A stretch of DNA of 64,000 nucleotides from Perca fluviatilis (Eukaryota > Chordata > Actinopteri > Perciformes > Percidae), in assembly GCF_010015445.1 (NCBI RefSeq), contig NC_053118.1, forward strand, positions 23,444,937 through 23,508,936. The letters run 5' to 3'. Shown here piece after piece: positions 19,868-32,534 of the stretch (within the stretch, counting starts at the first letter, position 1; every line of letters begins with the position of its first letter). The translations under genes were made by a program, and so were the position numbers. The notes under the pieces are model-generated. The model saw only the letters and a program-made list of their open reading frames with translations, did no database searches and had not been told where the DNA came from.

Positions 19868-22354
19868 CGCCACAAAAATGCATACACACAAATGCATGCA
19901 CACATATACACATTTGCACCCATACTGTATGCATGCAAACACAGACTCACTCACACACACACGCACACACAGTTACGTTGGAAAACGTATATAGACCTAA
20001 GTGTACACACACATTTCTGTCTTTAAAGAATCAGTTTCATTGCTTTTTTGCAGGGACTTTCCATGGATTCCCGTTCTATTTATCTTTCCTAACTTTGTGC
20101 TCTCTTAGTGGAATTCCACACAATGAGGAAAATATTTAAAATAAATCTTCCATGTTACTGAACACTGTCTAATACTGTCCCCATCACCCTTTGATAATGC
20201 TGGTTTGTTCACATCTGGACCCCAGGTTACAGACCTCTGCTACACAATGGTCTGTGACATTGTTTTAAAACAACAAACCCACACACACATACAGAACACA
20301 CACCCACACTTTCTGAACACTATCTATCAGCCAAGACTAGAGAGAGTATGTGGCTATTTTTGATTTTATCCCCTGAACAAAAGAGTTTAACGATTTGCAT
20401 AATGCAAAAATAGAATCTAGATCAGTCATGTGTAACTAAAGATCCACAGATATGATGCCTCTTTCTTTTCACCTGTTAAAACACTGTGTTGATACACAAT
20501 CACCAGCTGGAGCAAAATCTTGGACGAGTTCCTCAAATCTGATTTTCCTACCCACTTGACTGTCAACAAAATAAAGTTTTGAGCCAGTGTTGTCAGTAGA
20601 GTGCACATTTCATAAGAGAGAAAAAACTCTTCCAGCTCCATCCTCACTTCCACAGTCTAGCCGCAGAACATAAACATGTTTCTATGTAAACAGGCAAGTG
20701 ATATACTTTGCTGTCATGTCATAGATGGTATGCTTAGCAGTTCAGCTTTAGTTGGATGCAGGTAAAGTGTTGATATGTAGTCCTAAATTAGTCTGGATGG
20801 GAGAACATGTTCCTAGAACTTAATGTTTGGTTTCTCTATCACCTGACCACATCGTGTATCTTGTGTATCCATCACTGTAAATGTGTGTTTATTCTCCTTA
20901 ATTCCATAAAACTTTATATTCATTTAATTTCACTGGACTGCATAAAGGCACAAGCCTGGCCACCAATCTTCCTTCTACCGCCACCAGTCAAGTGACCAGG
21001 CAGACCAAGAGGTTGCTGAGTCAGACCTCTCCGGTCCAGTGTGGATTAAAAGTGAGATCACTCAGTCAAATCTCCCCTAAAGCTTTTTGCTACTTAAGCA
21101 TGCAGATGGACTTCAGCCAGTCTGAAAGCAGCTTAAGTTAAACTGAAGTCCTGAGCAAAACTATTGTACAGTGCATGGTGCAAAGTTAGTGCTACTTGAA
21201 GTGTGTTGACACCTAAACTGAAAGGTAACATTAAGACCAAAATCCAATTAGGGAAAGATCAGTCAAGACAGGCTGTACATCCTCTTCGACCCTCATACTA
21301 ACAATTCAGTTAGCACAGGATAGTCAGGGCCTCATTAGCCTTTCCGCCAATCAATAGCTGAGATTGGCAATCACCATGACGACATCTTTACTTACCAGCA
21401 GTTCTTGGGTGAGCTTCATTAGATTTTTGGTCTGATTGGACAGTTTGTCCATGTCAGTGGGCCGCCGCTGTGGTACTGGAGAGGCAGACGTGAACACGGG
21501 CAGCTGGGCCAATAGCAGCGAGAAGAGGAGCGACGAGGAGGAGTCCAGCAGCACTGTAGGGTTAGAACAAAACGGAAGCAATTAGTGGAGAGGCGCTGTC
21601 ATCTCGCCATAATGATAATGACCTCAGGCCACGGCTGTCAGCTCCAGGGGGAAGATATTGCACCATAATATAAACAATAGCTCCAGACTTGGCAGAGGAA
21701 TCCTCAAGAGCTTCAGTGTCAGAGTCATGTTTTCACAGGCTGAATGCAAATCATTAAATCATTAAAAAAGTCCGGGCTTTGACACTGAATATCAGCATCA
21801 CTCTTTTACCATAAGCAACTGCAATGAATGCTGCTGATTGTCACACCTGCAACTGGATAGGTACGTGAGTTGGTGGTATAAATTATATAGACCAAGCCAA
21901 GTCAACTCTCTAACAGTAAGCTCATTCATTCTTTTCCTTTCAAGTTCAAATACAAGGTAGACTAAGTATTAAAAAGGAACCACAGTGGTGTTGAAATGAT
22001 GAATGCTTGATAATTACAGGTGAACCACAAGAATCACAGCCAAAATAACACTGCAGGAGCATCTGAGCTCCCTGCCATGTAGTGTAACTTTTACAGTGTA
22101 GGGATCACCAAAGAATAGGCCTACAGTTGTCAAGTCATAAGTAAGTCAATTGTTTAGAATTTTATTCCATGAATACATCATTTAATTTAACCTGTATATG
22201 AAGGACAGAATAGGTGTTTACAGTCACATAAACGTTATAGACCCATAGTTTAAATATAGCATTTGGAAATAAAATAAAACTTTAGAAGAAATGATAATTA
22301 ACAACTAAAGCAATTATGAATGAAAACACACTCGTACAAACACTTACATTTCAT
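17863..22354 (-). CDS. il11: Interleukin-11 (IL-6 family cytokine)
   Basis: Five coding exons on the minus strand: 22348-22354 (7 nt), 21396-21553, 18529-18624, 18220-18381 and 17863-18042. All use GT-AG and give 200 residues. This five-exon pattern with a minute first coding exon is typical of IL-6-family genes. Residues 1 to about 25 form a signal peptide (MKLLLDSSSSLLFSLLLAQ). Helix A follows around MDKLSNQTKNLMKLTQELL. The middle segment LSQLHADLKLYEHHFEWL and the final helix DWAYRAFISLK align with human helices ending in VQWL and DWAVRGLLLLK. NQT and NRS are potential N-glycosylation sites. The secreted four-helix protein should act through IL-11 receptor alpha and gp130. Intron 2 is about 2.8 kb and contains a CA repeat. 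Teleosts often carry il11a and il11b, and I cannot tell which this is. Human IL11 also lies near ZNF628 and NAT14. Confidence 0.92.
19824..19866. repeat. (CA)n microsatellite in il11 intron 2
   Basis: About 21 CA units, followed by degenerate CA-rich sequence to about 19970. Confidence 0.93.
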
Positions 22355-22760
22355 ATTTGGTTCGGATCCAAGGGATGGGTAAACCAGCAAACAGATAAAT
22401 AAATAAATAGAAAATAAATAAATAAATTGAACTCCGGAAATTGTCACGTGCTCCGGTTTCTTCTTCGCACTCTTCAGTCAGAGTGAGGAGGAAAGTTGTC
22501 AGGACGAGAGAGGATGAATGGGAGAGCAGAGTGATGACTGAGGCACTCAGACAGAGAGAGAGAGAAAAGGAAGGTAAAAGTATTCAAACTTTCTGTCTTT
22601 GGTAAAGTTTGAGATGAGCCCTTGTAGTCTTTATGGAGTGCTGAAGGCAGAGAGACACTTAGACAGTTTGGAGAGAGAGAGAAATGCAGAGAGAGGGATG
22701 CGAGTGTGGTAAGTCCAATTTTTGCGCGCAGTGAAGTGTTTAGGCTTGTTTAAAACTTCC

Positions 22761-22802
22761 TTTATAAAGACGTCGGGCCTATGACACATCGGCAGTGACT
22801 CA
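22761..22802 (-). promoter_or_regulatory. Candidate il11 core promoter: TATA box and AP-1 site
   Basis: On the minus strand a TATAAA (22761-22766) lies about 400 bp above the start codon. A consensus AP-1 site TGACTCA (22796-22802) is about 30 bp further upstream, and a CRE-like GACGTC lies between them. AP-1 close to a TATA box is the known layout of the mammalian IL11 promoter. Function here is inferred from that parallel. Confidence 0.45.
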
Positions 22803-22813
22803 CTTCATTCATA

Positions 22814-22880
22814 AAAACACACACACACACACACAGACACACGCTCTCTCTCTCTCACTCTCTCTCTCTCTCTCCCTCCT
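22814..22880. repeat. Compound (CA)n-(CT)n tract in the il11 upstream flank
   Basis: A short CA run (about 22818-22834) changes into a CT-rich pyrimidine tract to about 22880. It is immediately upstream of the candidate AP-1 site. Confidence 0.8.
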
Positions 22881-23603
22881 CTCTCCCTCTCTTTCCTCCT
22901 CCCCTCCCTGCTGCCTGTCTCCCTTTGCGAAACTTAAAAAAAAAAATGTTCCGTTGTTTTTTTCTGTTTTATTTTCTTTCCTCTATCACTTTCTCCCGTC
23001 CTGTCCTGTCCCTATCTCCAGCACTTCCTCTGTCGCATCCCGCTACCTGCACCAATCAGTCCCATCTACCTCTTTTTATCTTTCCATCTCCAAATCTCTT
23101 CCCCCCTCTCTCTATCTATCTATCACTGCAGACGTTTTAAAAAGCCCATTGTTTTCACGTGTATCAGCATATCTTATATGTAACCATCTATCTTTTAGAG
23201 GCTCTAGTTTTACCTGCCCTTTCTTTTTTCTTGTGCTGTATTCAGGGGTGAAATGTCATAAAAGGTGTGTTCTTATTTGTGTTATTTAATTTATGGCAGA
23301 GCTCTTTTAGGCTACACATGCCACATTCCCTGTATCATAGCTAATACGCACAGCAAACACCTTTTCTCTCCCATATTTCTCTCCCTCCTTTTCTCACCCC
23401 TTGCTCTTTTTTTTTAGCGCCCCTCCTGAGACAGCAGCCTGTTATTTCCACTGCCCCCCCACCCACCTCCTCTTTTTTTCACTCCTTCTCTCTCTCTCCA
23501 GGGTGAAGGAAAGAGTGAGGAGTGAGAGACGGATAGGAGCAGGAGCGAGGTGTTGTCCAGACCAGAAGGGGCCTCTAAAAGTGTTGCATAGAAACAGTGA
23601 GCA

Positions 23604-23604
<1 letters not shown>

Positions 23605-23686
<82 letters not shown>
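23605..23686. repeat. (CA)n microsatellite, about 41 units
   Basis: An uninterrupted CA run of about 82 bp. A shorter CA tract lies at 23752-23770. Confidence 0.95.
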
Positions 23687-23687
<1 letters not shown>

Positions 23688-23933
23688 ACAGGACATTAAC
23701 ACAGACACACACGATTGAGGTATGGGAGGTGGTTGGTGGGGTCAACACAGCAGACACACACACACACATACACAAAACATGCACATGGATGCACCCACAC
23801 GACACGCGCTGTGTCATAGAAAAACATGCTGCTCTAATAAACCAAAAGATACCAAAAAGACGATTTCTAGCTCAGAAACACACACTGATACATGCAGAAA
23901 CATAACAGTTTACTGTATGCACATCGACATGAT

Positions 23934-23970
<37 letters not shown>

Positions 23971-23990
23971 ACACACACACGTAGAGTGGG
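23934..23990. repeat. Compound (TC)n(AC)n microsatellite
   Basis: About 11 TC units pass directly into AC units, with one AT interruption. Confidence 0.9.
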
Positions 23991-24117
23991 GCAGCCTGGA
24001 AACACTCAGTCAGGTGCAGTAAAGCATGGCCTACTGTTGCAAAGGGCAAGAATGAGTTTCCAGACACCACAGGGGGACAGTTGATGCATCATACTGTATA
24101 TCACAAGGGAGTCAATG

Positions 24118-24452
24118 GGTGCGTTTCCATACACCTGTGAAAAACTGAGTGGAATCAGCGAAAATGCGACGAAAGACAAATAATGATGGCAGATGGAATC
24201 ATCAGTTCTGTGTTGAGCGATGAGGAAAATGTAACACTCCTCAAATAAATACATAAAAAAACTAACAATGTTATATCTACATCATATTTTCAAATTTGTT
24301 TTTTGAAGTTTGACTGGTGCTCCTTTAAGTTATCTCGTTGCACCTCTTCTTCTGCAGTAGTATAATGGCACCTGACTGGAGAATCATTGCATTGCTTATC
24401 TTGATGAACCAACTCCGCATATTTGCACAACAGTAGTGGATGGAAACACACG
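24118..24452. mobile_element. Putative small TIR element
   Basis: The left end reads GGTGCGTTTCCATACAC. The right end, reverse-complemented, reads CGTGTGTTTCCATCCAC, an imperfect inverted repeat about 335 bp apart. No open frame lies between. A clear target duplication was not found, so classification as a non-autonomous DNA transposon is tentative. Confidence 0.45.
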
Positions 24453-26633
24453 TTAATTCACATTTTCTTTTGCCGTTTCTCTGAAAATTGAGCTAAAATG
24501 TGTGCCATACTTGGATGGAAGCCGGACTACAGACACAAACAAACAAAGGAAGAGAGATAGAGAGACCAGGGGGAAGAAAGAAAGCGTTTTTGAGTCTGGG
24601 TGTGAGATTAGGAGACCCTCATTCACAGACATACACTCATGGTGTGGTTTGAAAATAATTAGTGGTGGGCCTTGTATGCGCACAGTCGCACACTCATACC
24701 CATATACACACAGAGTTGCCAGTCCAGTGGTGGGCCTACACAGACAAACAAACACCCTCGAATGATGAGGGCCTGGTAGCAGCGAGTGGGTGGCAGAGTT
24801 GTTGTGGTGAAAAGGGGTCATACTCTGTTTTCGCGGGTCAAAAGTAGAGAAGAAAAGCAGGAGAAGGAGGAGAGCAGTAGAAGAAGGAGAGGAAATAGAT
24901 GAGTGAGGTTGGACGTAGGGAGATATTGACACACTCGCTCTTTTTAATTTCCCACATCAAAGGGTCGTTTGAAGACACAGCTGGGGAGAGAAGAAAAGAA
25001 AAAGTGAAGTTAGTCACTCTCCCTCATTCCCTCTCTGGGCTGCCTCTCATGATGGGGGTCTCCTGGGTGGTTCTGAAGCACAGTCTTCTGTTAGGCCATC
25101 CGCCAGCGCTGTTCACTCACACACGATGACACCGGGTGGGTGCCCTTTAAGTGTGCGTCTGTGGGAGCGTGTGTGTGCATGTGCATAGATGTCAGCGCAC
25201 AAAATAAAAAGGGTTATGTATCTTTGTTTAGACTTTTGTTTTTGTGTGTGAGAGAGTGAGCTGGGTGCATGCTTGTTGGAAAAGGGGGAATCCAGGGTTT
25301 GTGTGAATGGGTGTGCGTACAGTATATGTGTGTAATTATGGGTATGTGGTGGTATAAGTGCGGTGTCTGTATAACGTGCATGAGCATCAGTGTTTGTGTG
25401 TGCGTCTGTGTGTTTGTGTGTGGCCTTCATATGCTACCCATTACATCACCAATCTGTGTAAACCACCATAGGAGGAGAAACAGAGTGAGACACTCAGACT
25501 ACGACCTCAAAGACATCAGAGAGGAAGGGGAACCTGTGACAGGGCCTGCCAGCCCTCGCTGCCAGACAAACTTTACTCACACAAGCTTCACTCAATTCGG
25601 TCATGCTTTACACTAGGTTTCCTGTGCGCCATGGCATGTATTCACACATTATTACGCAGGCTTCAAATCATTTGAATGCCTCACACTTTTCGCTCACCTT
25701 TTGCCGGGTTGTTAATCCACACAGTTGCTCGATTCATTCGTTTACCGGAGTGCACTTTAAAAAGTTTGATTTAAACAAATTAAGAATGAGTGTTACTGTA
25801 ATCTTCATAGTTAATTTATCTGACAAGGAAGAGCATGAGTATGAATTGGTTTTGTCCGTTGGGGATTGTTGTGTACTTAAGTGTGATTATGGTTGAAGTC
25901 TGGTAATGTGGGTTTTCCCATAAGTGTTTGTTCCTGTCGGTTAATTTCCATGTCCAGGTGGGTGATAATATAATCTTGTGGATATTAGGGTTAACTCTCA
26001 TGTTCTGCTTAGCTCAGTGTCATATGTAAACAGTGAATACGTTGACCGTGACGCAACGCTGCTCAGATGGTAAAAGGGATTATAAGAGAAGGAGTAGTAA
26101 TAAATTCATCATTTTTATGTTGCACCCTCATTTCCTCCAGGGAATTCCAGCAGGGTCTGAGTAAACAAACGCAAAGATTACGTTCAAAAGGAAAACCAAA
26201 GGTCCGACCTTTTACTGTTAATATTTACTCTCCTAAACAGGACACTTTCAAGTTTCCCCATGACCTCCTCCACCTCCTCTCTACTCCGTCATTTTGTCCC
26301 CCCATTCATTCTCTCCAGCTCGCTGCCAAATGCGTGACTCCAGCTGGGTATCCTATCTGGGGAATTGTCATGGTAACCTTACCCTAACTTGCTACCCACC
26401 GCCATCATCTCCCCCATCCCCGTTCTTGCCCCCTTACTTCAACCTACGTCAGAGAGAAAGTGAGTGTGTTAATAGTTGAGGGGGGGTAGGGAGAAATAGT
26501 GACACACAGGAGGAGGCTGCAATCATTGGGCAATAAAGTGACGTCTCTGACTCTCTCTTTCTCACTGTCAGTGGTCATTGTTAAAGTGCTGATGTCCTCT
26601 TTCAAATATATAAAGATATATGACAAGAGACCC

Positions 26634-26672
26634 TCCTCTCAAGCCCCCCTCAAGCCCCCCTCAAGCTCCCCT
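26634..26672. repeat. Short minisatellite, unit CTCAAGCCCCCC
   Basis: Three to four imperfect tandem copies of a 12-bp unit rich in C on the plus strand. Confidence 0.7.
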
Positions 26673-27050
26673 CCTCTGGCGAGTCTTTAGTTGATAAAAC
26701 TCCCCATGGACGTGATTCACAAATTATGCGTGTCAATTGCTCTCTTCCTTTTCCATGTGAGCGGTCCACTGGTGGCAAATATGGCTGTTGTGCATCTGTT
26801 GCTTTGCTTTTTTATTAGACCATTAAATAGGGACATTAACCAGCATCATTATTGCAGGTTTCCTCCGCTGGCTCAGCTCACAGAGCAGAGCAAAGGGCAG
26901 GATGCAGGGATGAAAGCAAGAACATGAGGCAAACGTCTCTCCTGGCAGAAACTTTGGGTGTAAAATGTTTAAATCAGCTCTCTTATTAAACATATTTACG
27001 AGGCTAATTTTGTTTGGAAACCAAACTCTATGGTATGTGAGAAAACACAG

Positions 27051-27057
27051 TGTGTGT

Positions 27058-27089
<32 letters not shown>

Positions 27090-27102
27090 TTGTGTATGTG
27101 TG

Positions 27103-27149
<47 letters not shown>

Positions 27150-27172
27150 CGTGCATGCGTGCGTGCATGCAT
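27051..27172. repeat. (GT)n microsatellite ending in (GCGT/GCAT)n
   Basis: Interrupted GT repeats for about 100 bp, then GTGCGTGC and GTGCATGC tetranucleotide units. The alternating purine-pyrimidine sequence could adopt Z-DNA. Confidence 0.9.
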
Positions 27173-27960
27173 ATGTAACAGTGAGAGTAAGCCAAAATCC
27201 TCTCCCTCTCTGACTCTGCGTTGCTCACCTGCTCACGTTTCCCTCTCACTTAGTTTTGCGTCTGCCAGTGAGGAAATCTCTGAATGAACTAGTTGAAGCA
27301 ATAGGTCACAGACAGAGTGTGAGAAGGAGAAGAGGAAGGAGAGAGAGAGAGAGAGAGAGGAGGGGGAGTACAGCGGGAAGCAAGCAACCCACGCAAAAGG
27401 AACTTTTTACTGTGCAAACACTCTTTCCATCTACCCTGCTTGCTCCCTCCATCTCAGACTGGTGTTAATACACTGGAGAGCCCAGGCCTGTCTCAGAGCT
27501 CCCGTTCCTCTCACCACCATTCTCAGTCGCCCTAAACATTCTTTCCTCTCCTGTCATTGCGTGTCCTGTCTGTCTGCATCCCTCTCTCTCTCCATCTCTT
27601 CCTACTTTCAAAGTGCTTCCCTACCAGCTCCCCTCTTACTTTCTCTTTCACACACTCACTCGCTTCCACTTCACATCCCTCTCTTGTTTTCTCTGGTGCA
27701 GTCTGGTGCGCAGGAGGATTAATGAAACATAAACAGTACAAGCTTTAAACAATCAAAGCATATTTAATCAAGCAGTGAATTATTTGTATCTCTTGGCTGC
27801 AATATATATCTGCACCAGTGACCCAGTACAGAACTTAAAAAAAAAAAAGAAGAAAAAAAATAAAACAGAGGACAGTGAAAGTCCTATTTCTGGTGCATTC
27901 CTCAGCGTGCAGAATAGTTATCCCGGAGACAGTACTTGTGCATTCCCTGTCCCTTTGTCA

Positions 27961-27963
<3 letters not shown>

Positions 27964-28002
<39 letters not shown>

Positions 28003-28144
28003 TGTATACTGTATCAGAGCTGACCACTACTTGCCGGCGCGCCGTGCGTCTGCGTCAGCCACACACTGAGCCTGTTGTCGTGTTATTCTACGGAAGCTGA
28101 GAGCTGCTGACAAACGCAGGGGAAACAGGGAGGGGTGTGTGTAT

Positions 28145-28179
<35 letters not shown>
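27964..28179. repeat. Two neighbouring (GT)n microsatellites
   Basis: GT runs at about 27964-27999 and 28135-28179, separated by about 135 bp of unique sequence. Confidence 0.88.
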
Positions 28180-28182
<3 letters not shown>

Positions 28183-30914
28183 AAAGGGGCAGTGAGGCCA
28201 GGAGAGAAGACGGGGAAAGAGTGATGGGAGTGGGAAGACAAAAGGAAGAGCACTTGTGTGTGACGTTGCAGTTTGCCCTACTTGGTCAACGTGACGTGAC
28301 CTCAGTCACATTGGGGGCGAGGGGGGAGGGGGGGTGCCCTTTTGCAGACAGATTGACACACATACACACAGACACACAAACAAATGCGCAGCTACACACA
28401 TATGCTTACGTCTGTTAGACAGTTCATCCCAGCATTTAAAACAATTTATAACCCAATGCCCCCTTTTAACCTGACATGTCCTGGCTGTTTCTTTGAATGC
28501 TGACGCACATCAGGCCCCTTCATCACTGGCCATTCATTAAATTAACGCTCATTACACGCTGACAATCATAAATCAACCTCTTACAACAATGATAGCAGAT
28601 AACACAACTTATAACAGTGCACATGGGCAGCTGTATTGATTCTACGTCGTTCCACCGACCACTTCCTGTGCGTCAGCCATGCAGAGTGTGTAAATTTCAT
28701 CATAACTAAGAGCAAACACAGGAAAGGAAATTTCATATCCGCGTGTTGTCCCTGTTTATGTTTTGAAACAGCGTATGGACATCAGGATCAGGGAGCTGAG
28801 TACAACAGTTCGGAGAGTGCATTTGAAAATGTTTGGAAATCAAAAAGCCTACTCTCCACATTCAGTAGGCTGTGCTTTGACCGCACAGGGAGGGGAGGCG
28901 GACCTCAAGTTCACTGAAATGTCAACTTTGGTTTGAAGTGACTTTGACTAAAAGCGGTGCAAATATGGCACAGAAGATACACTGTCTTCTTTTTTGGATT
29001 GAAGTTTCTGCAGTTGTTGTCGCATTGCTGTTTCGCTTTTTCGCATATTGTTGTAGAAAGAAAACATTTACTGTAAATGTTTATATAGACTGTGGACTAT
29101 CTACCCCTCATCCTCCTTGGACATGCTATCTTATCTCAGGAATAGTGAGAGCAAGATATGGAAGTAATGTGTTTGCGTGCATTCTTTGTAACCACCATAA
29201 TTATTATCTCCAGCTGACAAGTCTGACTGCCATCTTTTACTTACATCTGCACGACCTGTCACAACCACGGCGTCTCTCCAGTTTTATTTTCTTGACCTTT
29301 GTTCATTGTGGTAACTCACAAAAGCTTTGTTTAGTGTGCAGTTAGAGAACTTTTCACTGGAGAGCTGTGACTAAGAGGAATGACATGAAAGTTATTCTAA
29401 TTTCTCTATTCTTGTTCCCAATGTTTATGTGCACTTCGACCCCCTGCTGTTCCAAATTAGCCACAAACGGTTCGGTCGGGAGATGTTTAAATGCCTTACA
29501 TGTCTTCTTTTATCAATAACAGTCTGTGAGTCAAGGACTTAGAAATGAAAACTATCCAGAATATTCTATTTTTGGCACAGAGTTCACACACATTGCCATT
29601 ACGCCAATGCCGCCCCTGTCTTTTTATGTCTCCCCTTCCCTTTTCTCCCTGGCTCCTCATCCTCTTTCTGTTCATCAATCACTCTGTCCATTTACATCAG
29701 AAGGTCACCGCTGGAGGTATGAATGGTGTCAGTTGGCCTCAGTGTCTGCCTTGCATTACAGACGCCCTCGCATCTGGCTGGACCCCCGGTAGCGCCAGGA
29801 AGCATGCCAGGAATGCAAGGAATGGCTCAGTGAACGATAAGAAGGAAATTTCCGTCAAACTGGACTTAAAGTCCAGAAACAAAAGGAGCAGGGACAATCA
29901 CTAGGGATAAATGAAAGGGATGACGACAAAGAGTAGGATGGGAGGCGATGGAATGGGATGTCTGGACAAACATTGTTCTAGGTTTGACACTAAGACAATA
30001 AATACCGTGACAGAGGCTATCCTGGGAAGCCGAGAGTGATGACGAAGATGGGATGGTGACACATGAAGAGAGAAACAAAAGTTATGGGATGGGTTGGAAG
30101 AGATAGGTAAAACAGAAGTGATGCTATGGAAGAGAGTGACTGAACAAAGATAGCAAAACTTAAAACAGACTGTCACCAATATGAAGGTTGTTGGGCGACA
30201 GCGTGGGATAACTGTGGCACAGGAAGAGGGATACAGATAGAGGCATGTCACAGGAAAGGCGAACCCCTTTAATCTGCCCCTGATTGGGTGTCAGTGAGTG
30301 GGAAGAGGAGGACACACACACGCCTCACAAGCAGATTTCTGGCTGGTGAATCTTTGGGTTTGACTGACAGCACCTTTTTATGATTCACTGACCCGGCTTT
30401 TCTACTGTCTCCCACACTGTACCATCTGCAGAGGCTTTCAAGCTCAGTGTGAAACACAACATTGCCAAACCCTGATCCAGATTAGCTTCCCCTCTGCAGT
30501 GACCTGGTAAATCTGACTTTACATCAGTGTCTACTAACAAGCAAAGTCTACATCCCTTTTGTCTGGCTGCTGGCGCTGATTTGGAGGCAGCCAGTTGGTA
30601 ATTGTTTTGAGCTGCTAAATTGCACCAGGAGGGATAGGATTACCTACCACCAGGGTAGTCCCCCCCCTTCTCGCTTCCCTGTTTCCCCTGGATTACATCA
30701 GAGTTTAGGCTCCTTCATCTGTGAGTAAGCACATACCTCACAGTCACAGGGGAGACCAGAAACATGTCTAAGGTGTTACAAAAGAAAGGGGGGGTAATGG
30801 GATATATGGAGGAGGACAGGAAGTGTAAACAGTCCTTCTTACACATGGTTTTCTATTCATCTCCAATGAAAAGATAAGAGATGTAGAGGACGGTTGATGG
30901 TGATCTAGTTTCTG

Positions 30915-30951
30915 TGTGTGTGCGTGTGCGTGTGCGTGTGTGTGTGTGTGC
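30915..30951. repeat. (GT)n with GCGT units
   Basis: Mixed GTGTGC and GT units of about 37 bp in the gene-poor interval. Confidence 0.85.
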
Positions 30952-32506
30952 TTATTGTTCCTATCTGGCCTTAGCCCAGTCTTTTCTGTATTCAGATCAT
31001 AAATAATGAACAACCCAGAAGGAAATGAAACATTATTCACATAAAACTCCCCAGGGTGCCTTATCTTGTGTGACAGTGATTCATTTCTGTAATATCATGA
31101 TCACAGCATAAACCTTGGCCAATTACAATAACAAAATCTAGATAGATAAATAGTATTCCAGCCGCAGTCTGGGCTTCTTCTCTCAAAAGCTACTTACTGA
31201 TTAAACTTCAAAGTAAAAAGCATTCTTGCGTGACAAAGCAGGTCCTGTAATTCACCACTCAGGGAACACTTTCCCAGGTCAGATCAACATTGTAAAGCTC
31301 AACAGAGATGCAGTAAGTGCATAACATTGTGATGAGGGGCAATACATGAGACTTTATTTGTACTGTATGTGTGGTTGTACAGAACAAATTGGGGTCAGAA
31401 TTTGATCTAGTGAACTTGGACAGTTTTGCCTCTCTCGTATGTTTAAGTAAAAACCTCACATAATGACTTTTTGCGGTTCCCTGGCTTTTCGACCCATCTG
31501 AAACAGCTGACACAAGGAAGATAGGTGGGTGTGGGTGTGTGTGTGAGTTTTGAGGTGAAAAGCACAGGCACACAAGGAGAGGTAACTCTTTTGTAACTCC
31601 ATTAAAAAGAACCCCTGGGAGGTTTGGACGACTGACAGCTGAGGTGGAGCCCGGGGCAGCCGAGCAGGAGGGAGAGTGTTTTCATGTGTTTATGTGTGTG
31701 TTTTCCTTCACTACTGGTGCTTATGTATATGGCTGCAGGGGTGTCTCTCAGGTCCGCAGCTGAGTGTGAAGGGGGTTCACTCAGGGGTATAGGAACAGGC
31801 CCCGGGGACGACCTATGGAACACCCCCGTTATCCTCCAGGGAGCGATCCTTTTGAGGTGCGGTCCCCCACCACCCTTCACCTCTAATGTGCAGAATCAGT
31901 GGAAGGCAGAAACCCAGAGAGTATCCCTGACACTAATATGGAAAAAAGCCTGTTTGGAACGAATATAAGGGCAAATATTATTCTTCCTGAGCGTAACCAC
32001 GGCGAGCACCTCTGACCTGGCAGTGAAAGTGCTGAAACAAAAAGCCCAAAGACTTTTTCTGCTCCATCAAAGGAGAGCAGCATAAAATAAACATGGCCAT
32101 CAGATTACCACGCTGAACACGGGGCCGCGTTAGCCCGCGCCGGCTGCCCTGCCGCCCAACCCCATAGCTCTATGGGAGTTAAGTGTGGGGTCCGCTCAGT
32201 CAACACCATGACGCAAAATGGAACAAGCCTCTGACAGAAGCCCCAGGCTGATGGAATAAGGCCCCTACCCACAGGCCCCCCGGCCCGAGAGAAACATACT
32301 GAGCGAGAAAACGAGAGAGAGAAAAACGGGAAGAAAGGAGGGAAAAGGTAGATGAGGGCATTTTGGAAAAGAGGAAAAGCCCAGCAGTTCCAAATTGGTG
32401 GCACTGGCCCTGTCCCAAATTGAAAAGCACACACATAAACGCTCTGCTGCCCTGCAGAACCAGCAGCAGCAGGCCAGGACAGACAGCCGCCAGTGGAGAG
32501 AAGGCC

Positions 32507-32534
32507 GGGGCAGGGCAGGGCAGGGCAAGGCAGG
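32507..32534 (+). repeat. (GGGCA)n block with G-quadruplex potential
   Basis: Four consecutive G-runs of three or more are separated by CA, then a degenerate copy. The pattern satisfies the canonical G-quadruplex rule (G3+ with loops of 1-7). No gene is attached to it. Confidence 0.75.

Noticed and set aside
23605..23686. CRISPR-like or coding significance of the CA/GT arrays
   Set aside because: They are pure dinucleotide repeats with no spacers. The Thr-His or Cys-Val open frames are trivial translations.
28938..29345. A 135-residue plus-strand open frame in the gene-poor interval
   Set aside because: It has no recognisable domain, no splice partners and no codon pattern beyond chance, so it is not reported as a gene.
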